From contig NZ_JACDXJ010000001.1 in the NCBI RefSeq assembly GCF_013520865.1, positions 558,001 through 622,000 on the forward strand: 64,000 bases of DNA, written 5' to 3'. Below, piece after piece: positions 43,864-53,211 of this stretch (within the stretch, counting starts at the first letter, position 1; each line of letters opens with the position of its first letter). Position numbers and translations under genes: made by a program. The notes below the pieces were generated by a model. The model ran no database searches. It was not told the origin of the DNA and worked only from the letters and a program-made list of their open reading frames with translations. Source of the stretch: Microvirga mediterraneensis (lineage in GTDB: Bacteria > Pseudomonadota > Alphaproteobacteria > Rhizobiales > Beijerinckiaceae).

Positions 43864-44907
43864 ATGTCCGTCGACATCGACCATCGCCCCGTCATCCTGA
43901 CCGGAGACCGGACCACCGGTCCGCTTCATCTGGGCCATTATGTCGGATCCCTGAAGAACCGGGTCGCCCTTCAGCATAGCCACAGGCAGTACCTGCTTCT
44001 GGCCGATACGCAGGCCCTTACCGACAATGCGTCCGATCCCGCCAAGGTGCGCCGGAACGTGCTGGAGGTGGCGCTCGATTATCTGGCCGTCGGCATCGAT
44101 CCGGTCCAGACGACGATCTGTGTGCAATCGGGCCTGCCGGCACTGGCCGAACTGACCCTTCTCTATCTCAACTTCGTCACCGTCGCACGCCTCGAGCGCA
44201 ATCCGACGATCAAGGACGAGATTCAGGCGCGCGGCTTCGGGCGCGATATTCCCGCGGGCTTCCTGTGCTATCCGGCCGCGCAGGCGGCCGACATCACCGG
44301 CTTCAAGGCGAATGTCGTTCCCGTCGGCGAGGATCAGGCTCCGCTGATCGAGCAGACCAACGAGATCGTGCGCCGTCTCAACCGGCAGGTCGGCCGCGAT
44401 GTGCTTCCCGAAGCACGGGCCTTGATTCCATCCGTCGGGCGCCTGCCCGGCGTCGACGGCAAGGCGAAGATGAGCAAGTCCCAGGGCAATGCCATTGCCC
44501 TGTCCGCCACGCCCGACGAGATCCGCGATGCCGTGCGGCGCATGTACACGGACCCCAATCACCTGCGCGCCTCCGATCCCGGCACGGTGGAAGGCAACGT
44601 CGTCTTCACCTATCTCGACGCCTTCGACGAGGATCGTGCGGCCGTCGAAGAGCTGAAGGCGCGGTACCGCCAGGGAGGTCTCGGCGACGCTTCCGTCAAG
44701 CGCCGCCTGGACGATGTCCTTCAATCCCTTCTCGCGCCGATCCGGGAACGTCGCGCAGCCCTGGAGCGCGACCCCGGTTATGTTCTGGACCTGCTGCGGG
44801 CCGGCACCTCGGCGGCCCGGGAGCGAACCCAAGCCACCTTGGACGAGGTCCGCGCAGGCCTTGGGCTGTTCACCTTCGAGGAAGCAGGGTTCGCAGCGCC
44901 TCGTTAG
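43864..44907 (+). CDS. trpS: Tryptophanyl-tRNA synthetase, auxiliary (TrpRS II-like) type
   Basis: The 347-residue class I synthetase charges tRNA-Trp. The HIGH-type motif is GPLHLGHYVGSLKNR and the KMSKS motif is KAKMSKSQGNAI; both are complete. The HIGH region (DRTTGPLHLGHYVGS) resembles the TrpRS of Gram-positive bacteria and the antibiotic-resistant second TrpRS of actinomycetes, rather than the E. coli-type SGxLTIGNYxG sequence. It may therefore be a second copy in this genome, which cannot be tested inside the window. GGAGAAG precedes the ATG. A strong terminator follows at 44949. Confidence 0.92.
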   Translation: MSVDIDHRPVILTGDRTTGPLHLGHYVGSLKNRVALQHSHRQYLLLADTQALTDNASDPAKVRRNVLEVALDYLAVGIDPVQTTICVQSGLPALAELTLLYLNFVTVARLERNPTIKDEIQARGFGRDIPAGFLCYPAAQAADITGFKANVVPVGEDQAPLIEQTNEIVRRLNRQVGRDVLPEARALIPSVGRLPGVDGKAKMSKSQGNAIALSATPDEIRDAVRRMYTDPNHLRASDPGTVEGNVVFTYLDAFDEDRAAVEELKARYRQGGLGDASVKRRLDDVLQSLLAPIRERRAALERDPGYVLDLLRAGTSAARERTQATLDEVRAGLGLFTFEEAGFAAPR

Positions 44908-44948
44908 CGACAGAGTCTCCGGAAGTCTTCGGGGCCCATTAGCCATTG

Positions 44949-44982
44949 AACCTCGGTCCAACGTCCGGCCTGGACCGAGGTT
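44949..44982 (+). terminator. Terminator of trpS
   Basis: AACCTCGGTCCA (44949-44960) and TGGACCGAGGTT (44971-44982) form a perfect 12-bp stem with a ten-base loop. The rest of the 343-base gap to the chemoreceptor gene (to 45250) is A+T-rich from about 45060 to 45180 and probably contains the chemoreceptor promoter; no specific box was identified. Confidence 0.7.
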
Positions 44983-45250
44983 GCTCAGGCAGGGAGTATG
45001 TCGACGCGACTTCGGCAAAGACGAGGCTGAGCCGAGGCATAGTCTTGAAGGGTTACAGCTCAGCGAAATATGAAAATTCTATTAACAAAACTTCAGAAAG
45101 ACGTGACATTTTATTATTAAAAATGATCTTTATAAGTAATTTCCCGTAATGCGGTCCATAACATAGGACAGTTATAAATAGAGAACCTGTGTAAGCGCGT
45201 CGTGGGGGCGTGCGCCTCCCGCGGGGCTGCGGGCAGGTTGTCGAGGGATC

Positions 45251-46948
45251 ATGCGTTTTCTGAATAACTTGAAATTGGTCGTCAAACTGGCGATTCCGAC
45301 AGCCATCTTTGTCGCTATCGCCATCGGCTTGATTGCAATTGCAAAGAACGGCTTGGATTCCCTCAGCGCCGACACAAAGAGACTGGCGGATGTCCAAGCC
45401 GCGCGCCTGATCACCCTCTTGAATATCAACGCCGAAGTGAACGAGGCCGGCCTGCAGGAAAAGAACCTGATCCTGTTCTCGTCGACGGAGCAGGACCGAC
45501 TCAAGAGCGCAGAAGCCGTCTATGAGCAATACAAGAAGCTGGCGCTTCAGAATGCTGATGAGCTGCTCGACCTCTCCGACTCTGCGGAACGCCGCTCCAT
45601 CAACGAGAACATCAAGGCGACTCTCGTCAATTACTTCGCTCTCGTGGACAAGAGCGTTGCCCACGGAATGCAGGACGACGATTTCTCCGCCCTCCAGATC
45701 TCCAACGGCGAAGGGCGCGATCTTCGCATGAAGGTTCGCAACCTCCTGACCGAGCGCATCGCCGTCAACCAGAAGGCGCTCGATGACGCATCGGACGCCT
45801 CGGAAGCCTTGGCGTCCAAGACCTCCATGTCGCTCATCGTATCGTCGGTCATCGGTCTGAGCATCGCCATTGCGTTGCTCGGCTCCATCGTCGTGATGGC
45901 TATCACGCGTCCGCTGAACGGCGTTGCCGGTTCCATGAGCCGCCTGGCGAATGGCGACCTGTCGGTCGACGTGACCGGCACGGAGCGCAAGGACGAGGTC
46001 GGCGCGCTCGCCCGCTCGCTGCAGGTGTTCAAGGACGCGCTGATCGCGAAGAAGCAGGCGGATGAGCACGCCGCCCTGGAAGCCGATGCCAAGACCCGCC
46101 GGGCCGAGATGCTCGACCGGCTGACCCAACGCTTCGAGCTCAACGTCTCGGCCCTGACGCAGGGGCTGTCCTCGGCCGCCACCGAGATGGAGGCCACCGC
46201 CCAGTCGATGACCGCCATCGCCGGCCAGACCACCCGGCAATCCGTCACCGTCTCGTCCGCCGCCCAGCAGACCTCGGCCAACGTGCAGACGGTGGCGGCC
46301 GCCACCGAGGAGCTGTCGATCTCGATCCGCGAGATCGCCGGCCAGGTGGCGCAGTCCTCGCAGATCGCCGACCGGGCCGTGCAGGGCGCCCGCCGCACCG
46401 ATGCGGCGGTGCAGGACCTGGCCGCGACCGCGGCCAAGATCGGCGACGTGGTGCAGCTGATCAACACCATCGCGGGCCAGACCAACCTCTTGGCGCTCAA
46501 CGCCACCATCGAGGCGGCCCGCGCCGGCGAGGCCGGCAAGGGCTTCGCCGTCGTGGCGTCCGAAGTGAAGGATCTGGCCAACCAGACGGCGAAGGCGACC
46601 GACGAGATCTCGAGCCAGATCGCCTCGGTGCAGCAGGCCACCCAGCAGACGGTGGCGGCGATCCAGGAGATCGCCCGCACGATCACCGAGATGAGCCAGA
46701 TCTCGACCTCGATCGCGGCCGCCATGGAGGAGCAGGGCGCGGCCACGGCCGAGATTGCCCGCAACGTGCAGGAGGCGGCGCGCGGCACCGAGGCGGTCAC
46801 CGGCAGCATCGAGGACGTGCAGCACGGCGCCGGCGAGACCGGCTCGGCCGCCTCCCAGGTGCTCGGCGCCGCCCAGGAGCTGTCGCGCCACTCGCACGAT
46901 CTCGGCCGCGAGGTCGAGACCTTCCTCCAGGGCGTCAAGGCGGCATAG
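45251..46948 (+). CDS. Methyl-accepting chemotaxis protein 1
   Basis: The 565-residue chemoreceptor has an N-terminal membrane helix ([20 protein letters not shown]), a periplasmic helical ligand domain (about 30-190), a second helix ([20 protein letters not shown]) and a HAMP domain ([20 protein letters not shown]). The long signalling coiled coil contains the conserved hairpin tip [40 protein letters not shown]. It lacks a C-terminal CheR-docking pentapeptide. Its HAMP and signalling parts are nearly identical at DNA level to the next gene, whereas the ligand domain differs. Ligand unknown. GAGGG precedes the ATG. A strong terminator follows. Confidence 0.95.
   Translation: MRFLNNLKLVVKLAIPTAIFVAIAIGLIAIAKNGLDSLSADTKRLADVQAARLITLLNINAEVNEAGLQEKNLILFSSTEQDRLKSAEAVYEQYKKLALQNADELLDLSDSAERRSINENIKATLVNYFALVDKSVAHGMQDDDFSALQISNGEGRDLRMKVRNLLTERIAVNQKALDDASDASEALASKTSMSLIVSSVIGLSIAIALLGSIVVMAITRPLNGVAGSMSRLANGDLSVDVTGTERKDEVGALARSLQVFKDALIAKKQADEHAALEADAKTRRAEMLDRLTQRFELNVSALTQGLSSAATEMEATAQSMTAIAGQTTRQSVTVSSAAQQTSANVQTVAAATEELSISIREIAGQVAQSSQIADRAVQGARRTDAAVQDLAATAAKIGDVVQLINTIAGQTNLLALNATIEAARAGEAGKGFAVVASEVKDLANQTAKATDEISSQIASVQQATQQTVAAIQEIARTITEMSQISTSIAAAMEEQGAATAEIARNVQEAARGTEAVTGSIEDVQHGAGETGSAASQVLGAAQELSRHSHDLGREVETFLQGVKAA
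45907..46945 (+). repeat. Near-identical HAMP/signalling segment, copy 1
   Basis: Bases 45907-46945 align with 47773-48811 at a constant offset of 1866 with no gaps. Two blocks are almost identical: HAMP (about 45907-46035) and the signalling hairpin (about 46131-46945). The linker between them (about 46036-46130) is divergent. The ligand-binding halves upstream are not alike at DNA level. Confidence 0.85.
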
Positions 46949-46973
46949 GCAACAGCCCTGACCTCGCAGGATC

Positions 46974-47005
46974 AAAGGGCCGCTGTTCGCAGCGGCCCTT
47001 TCGTT
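46974..47005 (+). terminator. Rho-independent terminator after chemoreceptor 1
   Basis: AAAGGGCCGCTG (46974-46985) and CAGCGGCCCTTT (46990-47001) form a perfect 12-bp stem on a TTCG tetraloop, followed by CGTTTC. Confidence 0.9.
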
Positions 47006-47122
47006 TCACATCGAGGCCCATTTACCTCCCGGCGGTAACTCAGCCTGGCGCAAGCTCCAGGAGATAATTCCTGGAAGCCTGAAATTCCTCCGCGGGAATG
47101 CGGACAGGACAACGAGACGACG

Positions 47123-48814
47123 ATGAGAGCGCTCAACAATCTCAAGCTGATTACCAAACTGACCATTCCGGTGGCGTTGTTCATCGCCGTGACGATCGGA
47201 CTGATCGTCTTCGCCAAGTCGAGCCTCGACACGCTCGCGGGCGCGACCCAGCAGATCGTCGATGTGCAGGCCGCACGGCGCAGCACGGCGCTCAGCGCCA
47301 AGGCGAACGTCAATGAAGCGGCGATCCATGAAAAGAACCTGATCATCGAGACGCGGGTCGAACAGATCCTGGTCTATGACGAGCTCTTCAAGAAGGCGAA
47401 GGCTGCGGCTCTCAAGGACTTCGACGCTCTCATCGCCCTGTCCGATACGCCCGGGATCCGCAGCTCCAACGAGGCGCTGAAGCAGACAGCCGAAGAGTAC
47501 TTTGCCGTCATGGGCCGGAGCATCGCCCACACGCAGCTCAACGAAAGCGAGGAAGCTTTCAAGCTGTCGACGGGTGAAGGACAGGCCCTGCGCGACAAGA
47601 CCATGCAGGCGCTCGACCAGAGGATCGACGCCACCGTCCAGGCCCTCAACCGGGAGAAGAACCAAGCGGCCGATCTCGCCTCGTTCACATCGACGCAGCT
47701 GATCGCCGCTTCCGTCATCGGGTTGGCTCTCGCCACCTTCCTGCTGGCGGCGATCATGGTTTATGGCGTTGCCCGTCCGCTGAACGGCGTTGCCGGTTCC
47801 ATGAGCCGCCTGGCGAATGGCGACCTGTCGGTCGACGTGACCGGCACGGAGCGTAAGGACGAGGTCGGCGCGCTCGCCCGCTCGCTGCAGGTGTTCAAGG
47901 ACAACGCCATCGAGACTCGCCATCTCGCCGCCGCGCAGGAGGCCGAGAACCAGGCCAAGATGCGCCGCGCCGAGGTGCTCGATCAGATCACCAAGCGCTT
48001 CGAGCTCAACGTCTCGGCCCTGACGCAGGGGTTGTCCTCGGCCGCCACCGAGATGGAGGCCACCGCCCAGTCGATGACCGCCATCGCCGGCCAGACCACC
48101 CGGCAATCCGTCACCGTCTCGTCCGCCGCCCAGCAGACCTCGGCCAACGTGCAGACGGTGGCGGCCGCCACCGAGGAGCTGTCGATCTCGATCCGCGAGA
48201 TCGCCGGCCAGGTGGCGCAGTCCTCGCAGATCGCCGACCGGGCCGTGCAGGGCGCCCGCCGCACCGATGCGGCGGTGCAGGACCTGGCCGCGACCGCGGC
48301 CAAGATCGGCGACGTGGTGCAGCTGATCAACACCATCGCCGGCCAGACCAACCTCTTGGCGCTCAACGCCACCATCGAGGCGGCCCGCGCCGGCGAGGCC
48401 GGCAAGGGCTTTGCCGTCGTGGCCACCGAGGTCAAGGAGCTGGCGAGCCAGACGGCGAAGGCGACCGACGAGATCTCGAGCCAGATCGCCTCGGTGCAGC
48501 AGGCCACCCAGCAGACGGTGGCGGCGATCCAGGAGATCGCCCGCACGATCACCGAGATGAGCCAGATCTCGACCTCGATCGCGGCCGCCATGGAGGAGCA
48601 GGGCGCGGCCACGGCCGAGATTGCCCGCAACGTGCAGGAGGCGGCGCGCGGCACCGAGGCGGTCACCGGCAGCATCGAGGACGTGCAGCACGGCGCCGGC
48701 GAGACCGGCTCGGCCGCCTCCCAGGTGCTCGGCGCCGCCCAGGAACTGTCGCGCCACTCGCACGATCTCGGCCGCGAGGTCGCGATCTTCCTCCAGGACG
48801 TCAAGGCGGCCTAA
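47123..48814 (+). CDS. Methyl-accepting chemotaxis protein 2 (tandem paralogue)
   Basis: The 563-residue chemoreceptor has the same architecture as its upstream neighbour. The first helix is [20 protein letters not shown], followed by a distinct helical periplasmic domain and a second helix ([20 protein letters not shown]). The HAMP segment [20 protein letters not shown] and the signalling tip with [20 protein letters not shown] are nearly identical in DNA to the first copy. Small differences such as [12 protein letters not shown] against [12 protein letters not shown] mark the otherwise homogenised region. It has its own terminator, so the two genes are separate transcription units. The different ligand domains suggest different attractants feeding the same array. 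Confidence 0.95.
   Translation: MRALNNLKLITKLTIPVALFIAVTIGLIVFAKSSLDTLAGATQQIVDVQAARRSTALSAKANVNEAAIHEKNLIIETRVEQILVYDELFKKAKAAALKDFDALIALSDTPGIRSSNEALKQTAEEYFAVMGRSIAHTQLNESEEAFKLSTGEGQALRDKTMQALDQRIDATVQALNREKNQAADLASFTSTQLIAASVIGLALATFLLAAIMVYGVARPLNGVAGSMSRLANGDLSVDVTGTERKDEVGALARSLQVFKDNAIETRHLAAAQEAENQAKMRRAEVLDQITKRFELNVSALTQGLSSAATEMEATAQSMTAIAGQTTRQSVTVSSAAQQTSANVQTVAAATEELSISIREIAGQVAQSSQIADRAVQGARRTDAAVQDLAATAAKIGDVVQLINTIAGQTNLLALNATIEAARAGEAGKGFAVVATEVKELASQTAKATDEISSQIASVQQATQQTVAAIQEIARTITEMSQISTSIAAAMEEQGAATAEIARNVQEAARGTEAVTGSIEDVQHGAGETGSAASQVLGAAQELSRHSHDLGREVAIFLQDVKAA
47773..48811 (+). repeat. Near-identical HAMP/signalling segment, copy 2
   Basis: Second copy of the segment at 45907-46945 (constant offset 1866, no gaps). 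Identity spans HAMP and the signalling domain to the last sense codon and stops at the linker and the ligand domain. Confidence 0.85.
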
Positions 48815-48854
48815 GGCGGAGCCTGTCCCCTCCTTTCGAACCTGAACCTCCAGA

Positions 48855-48885
48855 GCCCGGCCCTCGTGAGCCGGGTTTTTCTTTT
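48855..48885 (+). terminator. Rho-independent terminator after chemoreceptor 2
   Basis: CCCGGC (48856-48861) pairs with GCCGGG (48870-48875) and is followed by TTTTTCTTTT. Confidence 0.85.
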
Positions 48886-49209
48886 CCGCTACGCTGAAAC
48901 AAGCAGGGCGCGAGAGCTCTTTACCTCATGACGGGTCATCATCTCTCTTCTGGAGAAGGCCCGTCGCAGAGAGCGGAACGGCATGCTCGTTCGAGCGGGT
49001 TCCTGACCGAAGCCTGTTCCGCGAGATCGATGAGCCGGGCACCCGCCCCGGCTTGAACGGATGGAGGCTCGCATCGCGATATCGCCTGGGCTGAAGACCC
49101 CCTCCGCGTCGAGACGTTGAGCGTTGGAGGCACCCTTCAGCTCGACAATCTGGATTCCTTGACCGGCTGAGCCGGATGAACGTCAATGACGTGTGACCTC
49201 GAGTCACCG

Positions 49210-49243
49210 CGGACCCGCTCCATCGCTGGAACGGGTCCGTTTG
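49210..49243. terminator. Hairpin in the gene-free interval before the tRNA cluster
   Basis: CGGACCCG (49210-49217) pairs with CGGGTCCG (49232-49239) with TTT after it. The 500-base interval 48815-49314 contains this hairpin, the chemoreceptor 2 terminator and the tRNA-Gly terminator; no coding frame there is supported. Confidence 0.5.
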
Positions 49244-49265
49244 GCTGCGCCGGTCCAAAACGCGA

Positions 49266-49286
49266 AAGGCGCCCCGAGGGCGCCTT
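49266..49286 (-). terminator. Terminator of the tRNA-Gly gene
   Basis: AAGGCGCCC (49266-49274) and GGGCGCCTT (49278-49286) form a perfect 9-bp stem with a three-base loop. On the minus strand it is followed by TCGCG after the T's of the stem, 29 bases past the tRNA-Gly 3' end. Confidence 0.7.
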
Positions 49287-49314
49287 GTCGAAGAATGACC
49301 ATGGTGGAAGAAAT

Positions 49315-49389
49315 TGGAGCGGGCGAAGGGATTCGAACCCTCGACCCCAACCTTGGCAAGGTTGTGCTCTACCCCTGAGCTACACCCGC
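49315..49389 (-). tRNA. tRNA-Gly (anticodon GCC)
   Basis: The minus-strand sequence GCGGGTGTAGCTCAGGGG... folds as a 75-base cloverleaf with acceptor GCGGGTG/CGCCCGC (last pair wobble/mismatch tolerated), anticodon loop containing GCC, T loop TTCGAAT, discriminator U and encoded CCA. Confidence 0.95.
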
Positions 49390-49412
49390 ACGCTCCATCT
49401 CTGGATCAGATT

Positions 49413-49488
<76 letters not shown>

Positions 49489-49602
49489 TAACCTGATCGA
49501 GCAGCGCCTTTATTGAGCGCCGCTCCGGTACTCCCGAACACATAAATGCAACCTGCCACAAGGGCAACCCACTTCTAAGTCCTTGTCAATCAAGGAAGAA
49601 GA

Positions 49603-49678
49603 TGGTGCCGCAAGAGGGATTCGAACCCCCGACCCCCTCATTACGAATGAGGTGCTCTACCAGCTGAGCTATTGCGGC
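49603..49678 (-). tRNA. tRNA-Thr (anticodon CGT)
   Basis: The minus-strand 76-base cloverleaf has acceptor GCCGCAA/TTGCGGC, anticodon stem CTCAT/ATGAG with loop TCGTA-type sequence (anticodon CGT, reading ACG), T loop TTCGAAT, discriminator A and encoded CCA. Confidence 0.96.
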
Positions 49679-49757
49679 ATCGCGACTCTGCGATCCGAGA
49701 GGCGCCCTCTTACCCGCTCCCCCGCCGCTTGGCAAGGGAGGGGAAGGCCGGAATGGC

Positions 49758-51353
49758 TTACCAGACCGAAAAAACGCTGCGACGTGCGGACGCCTGATCC
49801 TCGGGCTTGGGCACGTCGGGCGGCGTGGCCGGGAAAACCACGGGCTCGGGCTGATGGACAGGTGGGTCCTGCTTTGCGTCCGCCTTGACCGGCCCGGCGA
49901 CGGCGGCCTCGGCCTTGGTCCCTGTTGGGAGAGGCTCGGAGGCAGGTGCGGCGACGGGCTCGCTCGCAGGGGCCGGAGCGGGTTCTTCCGTGGCCGTGAT
50001 GGGCAGCGCCCTGACCTCGTCGTCGAGATCCCCCGTCACGTCGTCGTGCAGGGTCAGTTCGGGTGCGATCAGCACATCCGGAGGCGCCTGCCAGACAAAG
50101 GCGTCGAGGCGGCCCGTGACGGGCGAGACCGGCGCCCAGTGGTCGGACACGACCCCATCGGCGATCCAAGCCGGGTCGCGCGGCGCGCGGGTCGCGCGTG
50201 CAAGCCATTCGCGTCCCTTGCCGGTGGAGCCGTGCTCCGCCTGCTCCAGATCGGACATGAGCAGGCACACCCGCATGCTCGGCCGGTCCCGCAGCAGGGG
50301 CTCGAGGGCATCACGCGCCCGGTCGAACTCGCGGGCTTCGAGGGCGGACCGCGCCACGGCGAGCCGTCCTTCCGGCGCCCCGTTGGAGAGGCGGGAGAGG
50401 GTCTCGGCGCGCTTGAGACGGTCGAGGCCCGAATCGCCCGGCCGCAGGTTCAGGTAGACGTCCGCCAGATCCGGATGCGGCAGGCTGCGCCAGGCGGTCT
50501 CCACCACCTTGGCGGCCTTGCGCAGGTCACCCTTGCGCGAGAGCAGGCGGCCGGCCAGCGCCGCGGCGGGCACGAGATCGGGCGCGAGCTTCACCGCATC
50601 CTGGGCGCTTCTCAGGGCGCCGTCGGGATCGCGATCCACCCGCTCCAGCGCGTCCGCCGTGAGCAGGACGGCCTGATGGCGCCTGGCCGTCTTCTTGTCG
50701 AGAAGGCCGAGCGAGGTCCGCCGTTCCACGGTCTCCAGCGCCCCGCGCCAGTCCCCGTCGGCGCAACGCGCTTCGAGGACCGCATCGCTCGCCCAGGCGG
50801 CGGCCGGCGCCAGGCGCACGGCCTCGGAGGCATATTGATGGGCCGAGGCCGCATCGCCCCGGCGGCGGGCCTCAACGAAGAGGCCCCGCAGGCCCAGGAC
50901 CCGGGTCTCGTCCTCGTCCATCATCTGCAGGAAGGCGGCTTCGGCCACCTCGCGGTTGCCGGATACCTGGGCGGCCTGTGCCTTGAGCAGGAGCGTCAGC
51001 GGCTCCTTGCCGAGAAGGCGCTCCGCCTCGTTGGCATAGCGGCGGGCCGCGATGGTGTCGCCGGCGCCGACCGCCACCATGCCCCGGGATACGGCCTGGT
51101 AGCCCCGGGAGCGGCGGCGCGCCCGCGAGGCGAAGGTCAGGCGCGAGGGAAGCTGGATGAGGCCGGTCACCAGGGACCAGAGCAGGGCCAGGGCCAGGGC
51201 CAGGCCGGCCAGCGCGATGGCCGCCACCGCCACCGACATCTGGATCTCGTACCCACCGAAGGTGATCAGGACCGTCCCCGGACGGTCGGCCAGCCAGACA
51301 GCGCCGAAGGCCGCGACGCAGAGAAGACCGATGAAAACGAGTGCGCGCCACAT
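49758..51353 (-). CDS. hemY: HemY-like TPR membrane protein (heme biosynthesis cluster)
   Basis: The 531-residue protein has two N-terminal helices (ALVFIGLLCVAAFGAVWLA and VAVAAIALAGLALALALLWSL) with the HemY N-terminal signature RRRSRGYQAVSRGMVAVGAGD. A long TPR-like helical region follows (about 100-400), and the end is a proline/alanine-rich acidic tail (EEPAPAPASEPVAAPASEPL). HemY is an inner-membrane protein of the hem cluster whose exact biochemical role is unsettled; it is not protoporphyrinogen oxidase. The ATG is 15 bases after the mitofilin-like gene stop, and the order hemC-hemD-mitofilin-like-hemY is the usual alphaproteobacterial one. Confidence 0.9.
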   Translation of the reverse strand: MWRALVFIGLLCVAAFGAVWLADRPGTVLITFGGYEIQMSVAVAAIALAGLALALALLWSLVTGLIQLPSRLTFASRARRRSRGYQAVSRGMVAVGAGDTIAARRYANEAERLLGKEPLTLLLKAQAAQVSGNREVAEAAFLQMMDEDETRVLGLRGLFVEARRRGDAASAHQYASEAVRLAPAAAWASDAVLEARCADGDWRGALETVERRTSLGLLDKKTARRHQAVLLTADALERVDRDPDGALRSAQDAVKLAPDLVPAAALAGRLLSRKGDLRKAAKVVETAWRSLPHPDLADVYLNLRPGDSGLDRLKRAETLSRLSNGAPEGRLAVARSALEAREFDRARDALEPLLRDRPSMRVCLLMSDLEQAEHGSTGKGREWLARATRAPRDPAWIADGVVSDHWAPVSPVTGRLDAFVWQAPPDVLIAPELTLHDDVTGDLDDEVRALPITATEEPAPAPASEPVAAPASEPLPTGTKAEAAVAGPVKADAKQDPPVHQPEPVVFPATPPDVPKPEDQASARRSVFSVW

Positions 51354-51368
51354 GCGGGGCAGATCCTT

Positions 51369-53039
51369 TTATTGCGTCGTACGGTTGAGGGTGGCGAGGG
51401 CGTCCGAGCTGATCGCCTGCGCGGCGCGATGCGCCTCGGCGACCGCCTTGACCTGCCGGCCCCATTCCTCGGAGAGCCGCCGCGACGGCTCGGGCAGGGC
51501 ATCCCAGGCGGCTGCGGCCTCCACCACGTCGCCGCGCTCCAGGGCCTGCCGGATGCGGACGACGAGAGCCGAAACGCCCGTGGTGCCCTGTTCGTTCACC
51601 GGCTTGACCGTCACCACCCGGTCGGCCATGCGCAGGAGCCGGTCGGACCAGCTGTTCGTCGGACCGCGGCTCTCGCGCAGGATCGCCGTTTCCACCGGAT
51701 CGAAGCTGCGCGCGAGCGCCGCCGCCGTCGGGGCGCCCTGCTGGGCGAAGGGTTCCAGGGGAGCGACGCGGCTTGCATCGGCCCCGGCCTTCTTCACGCC
51801 GTCGAGCACCTCGGCATAGGGCGTGCCGCTGTTCAGGGCGTCGTTCAGCCGCCCGGCGAGGACGACCTTGGTGCCGGTCTGGCTCGCCGCCTCGGCGTTC
51901 CGGGTGCTCTCCTGTGCCTGCTGCGAGAGAGCCGCAAGGCGTTGTTCCTGTTCGGAAAAACGGCGGTCGGTATCCGTGAACCGGCGTTCCGTCTCGGAGA
52001 AGCGCCTTTCCGCCTCGCTGAAGCGACGGTCCTGGTCGGCGAGACGCCGGTCGAGGTCCGCGATGCGACCGTCGAGCTGCTGGGCCGCATTCGCGGCATT
52101 CGTCGCGCCCTGGGCGTTCGCCTTGACCTGCTCCTCCAGACCCGCCAGACGGCCCGACAGACCATTGGACAGCTCGGTCAGCCGGTTGGACAGGTCGGTC
52201 AGCGCCGCCTCGTTCTGGGGCGGTGGCTGGGGCGCTTCGGGCATGGGACGGTTCAGGGCTGCCTCGGCCTGGCTTGCCGCCTGCCGGGCCGTGTCCTGGA
52301 TCGCCTGGAACCGCTGGTCCAGGTCGCCCCGGGCCGATTCGAGCGCCTTGAGCCGATCCTCCAGCGCCTGCGTGTCGGCCTGCGGCTGCCCGGACGGAGC
52401 CGGCTGCCGGAGGGCGCCGACGCGCTGTTCGAGCTGAGCGAGGCGCAGTTCCATCGGCTGATTCTGTCCCGGTGGTTCCTGCCAGGTCTGCACCCCATAG
52501 AGAACGCCTGCCCCGATGAGGCCGCCGAGCAGGCCGGAGCCGATCAGGGCGCCGACGGAGCCGCTGCGCTCGGGAACCGGACGCGGGGGCACGGTCTCTT
52601 GGCCCGCCTGCGACGTGGGAGGCTCCTGGTAGGAGCTGTCGGATGAACTGGCATCCGACCTTCCAGGCTCCCCGTCGGAGGCTCCGGGCGGGAGCGTATC
52701 GGTGCCTGCTCCCGAATCGAGCGTGGCTTCCGACGAGGCGACCAGGTCCTCGGCCGGAGGCTCGCTGCCGGCCGCGATGGTCTCGGCGGGCTTCGTCTCC
52801 GGGGCCGCGCCCGCGACGATCGTCTCCTGGGCGGGAGCCTCGGCCGCGATCGTGTCCGGTCCCATGGTCTCTTGCCCCATGGTTTCTTGCCCCATGCTTT
52901 CTCGGGCCTCGGCGCCCGGGCTGGTGGCCGGGGCGGCGCCTTCGTCGATCACGGTCGCTTTCAGGTCGATGGTCGCCGGCTCACGCGAGGGCTTCTTGCG
53001 GGACGATTTCGGACGTCGGGGATCAGATGAATCGGTCAC
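51369..53039 (-). CDS. Mitofilin-like (COG4223) inner-membrane protein
   Basis: The 556-residue protein has a low-complexity acidic N-terminus (residues 1-165) and one membrane helix (VGALIGSGLLGGLIGAGVLYG). A long coiled coil follows with visible repeats of the form RRF(S/T)(E/D)(A/T)(E/D) around residues 335-370, and then a C-terminal globular domain (LNDALNSGTPYAEVLDGVKKAG, VVEAAAAWDALPEPSRRLSEEW). This is the bacterial homologue of mitochondrial Mic60/mitofilin, in the conserved hem cluster position; alphaproteobacterial members shape intracytoplasmic membrane. The start used is a GTG at 53037-53039. DNA repeats in the coiled coil and tandem ETMGQETM units near the N-terminus indicate slippage-prone regions. 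Confidence 0.88.
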   Translation of the reverse strand: MTDSSDPRRPKSSRKKPSREPATIDLKATVIDEGAAPATSPGAEARESMGQETMGQETMGPDTIAAEAPAQETIVAGAAPETKPAETIAAGSEPPAEDLVASSEATLDSGAGTDTLPPGASDGEPGRSDASSSDSSYQEPPTSQAGQETVPPRPVPERSGSVGALIGSGLLGGLIGAGVLYGVQTWQEPPGQNQPMELRLAQLEQRVGALRQPAPSGQPQADTQALEDRLKALESARGDLDQRFQAIQDTARQAASQAEAALNRPMPEAPQPPPQNEAALTDLSNRLTELSNGLSGRLAGLEEQVKANAQGATNAANAAQQLDGRIADLDRRLADQDRRFSEAERRFSETERRFTDTDRRFSEQEQRLAALSQQAQESTRNAEAASQTGTKVVLAGRLNDALNSGTPYAEVLDGVKKAGADASRVAPLEPFAQQGAPTAAALARSFDPVETAILRESRGPTNSWSDRLLRMADRVVTVKPVNEQGTTGVSALVVRIRQALERGDVVEAAAAWDALPEPSRRLSEEWGRQVKAVAEAHRAAQAISSDALATLNRTTQ

Positions 53040-53211
53040 GGGTCACTCTTGCACGGGTCGCGTCGGGCGCGGGATCTTCAAAAGGTCAATGTGAAATGCA
53101 ATTGAGGCAAGCTTGGGCGCAGCGTTTCGTTCCCTCCCTGTGCGATCCAAAAACGAACGGCCCATCGGACCACGATCCGCCTCGTATGGCAAAGCTTCCG
53201 GACACCGGCCC

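Noticed and set aside
43764..43979. Possible leader peptide upstream of trpS
   Set aside because: No tryptophan codons and no overlapping antiterminator pair; the frame simply runs into trpS out of frame.
45053..46975. Very long glycine/leucine/histidine-rich frames antisense to both chemoreceptors
   Set aside because: Periodic composition mirrors the coiled-coil codons of the chemoreceptor strand; the same shadow appears at 47006-48763.
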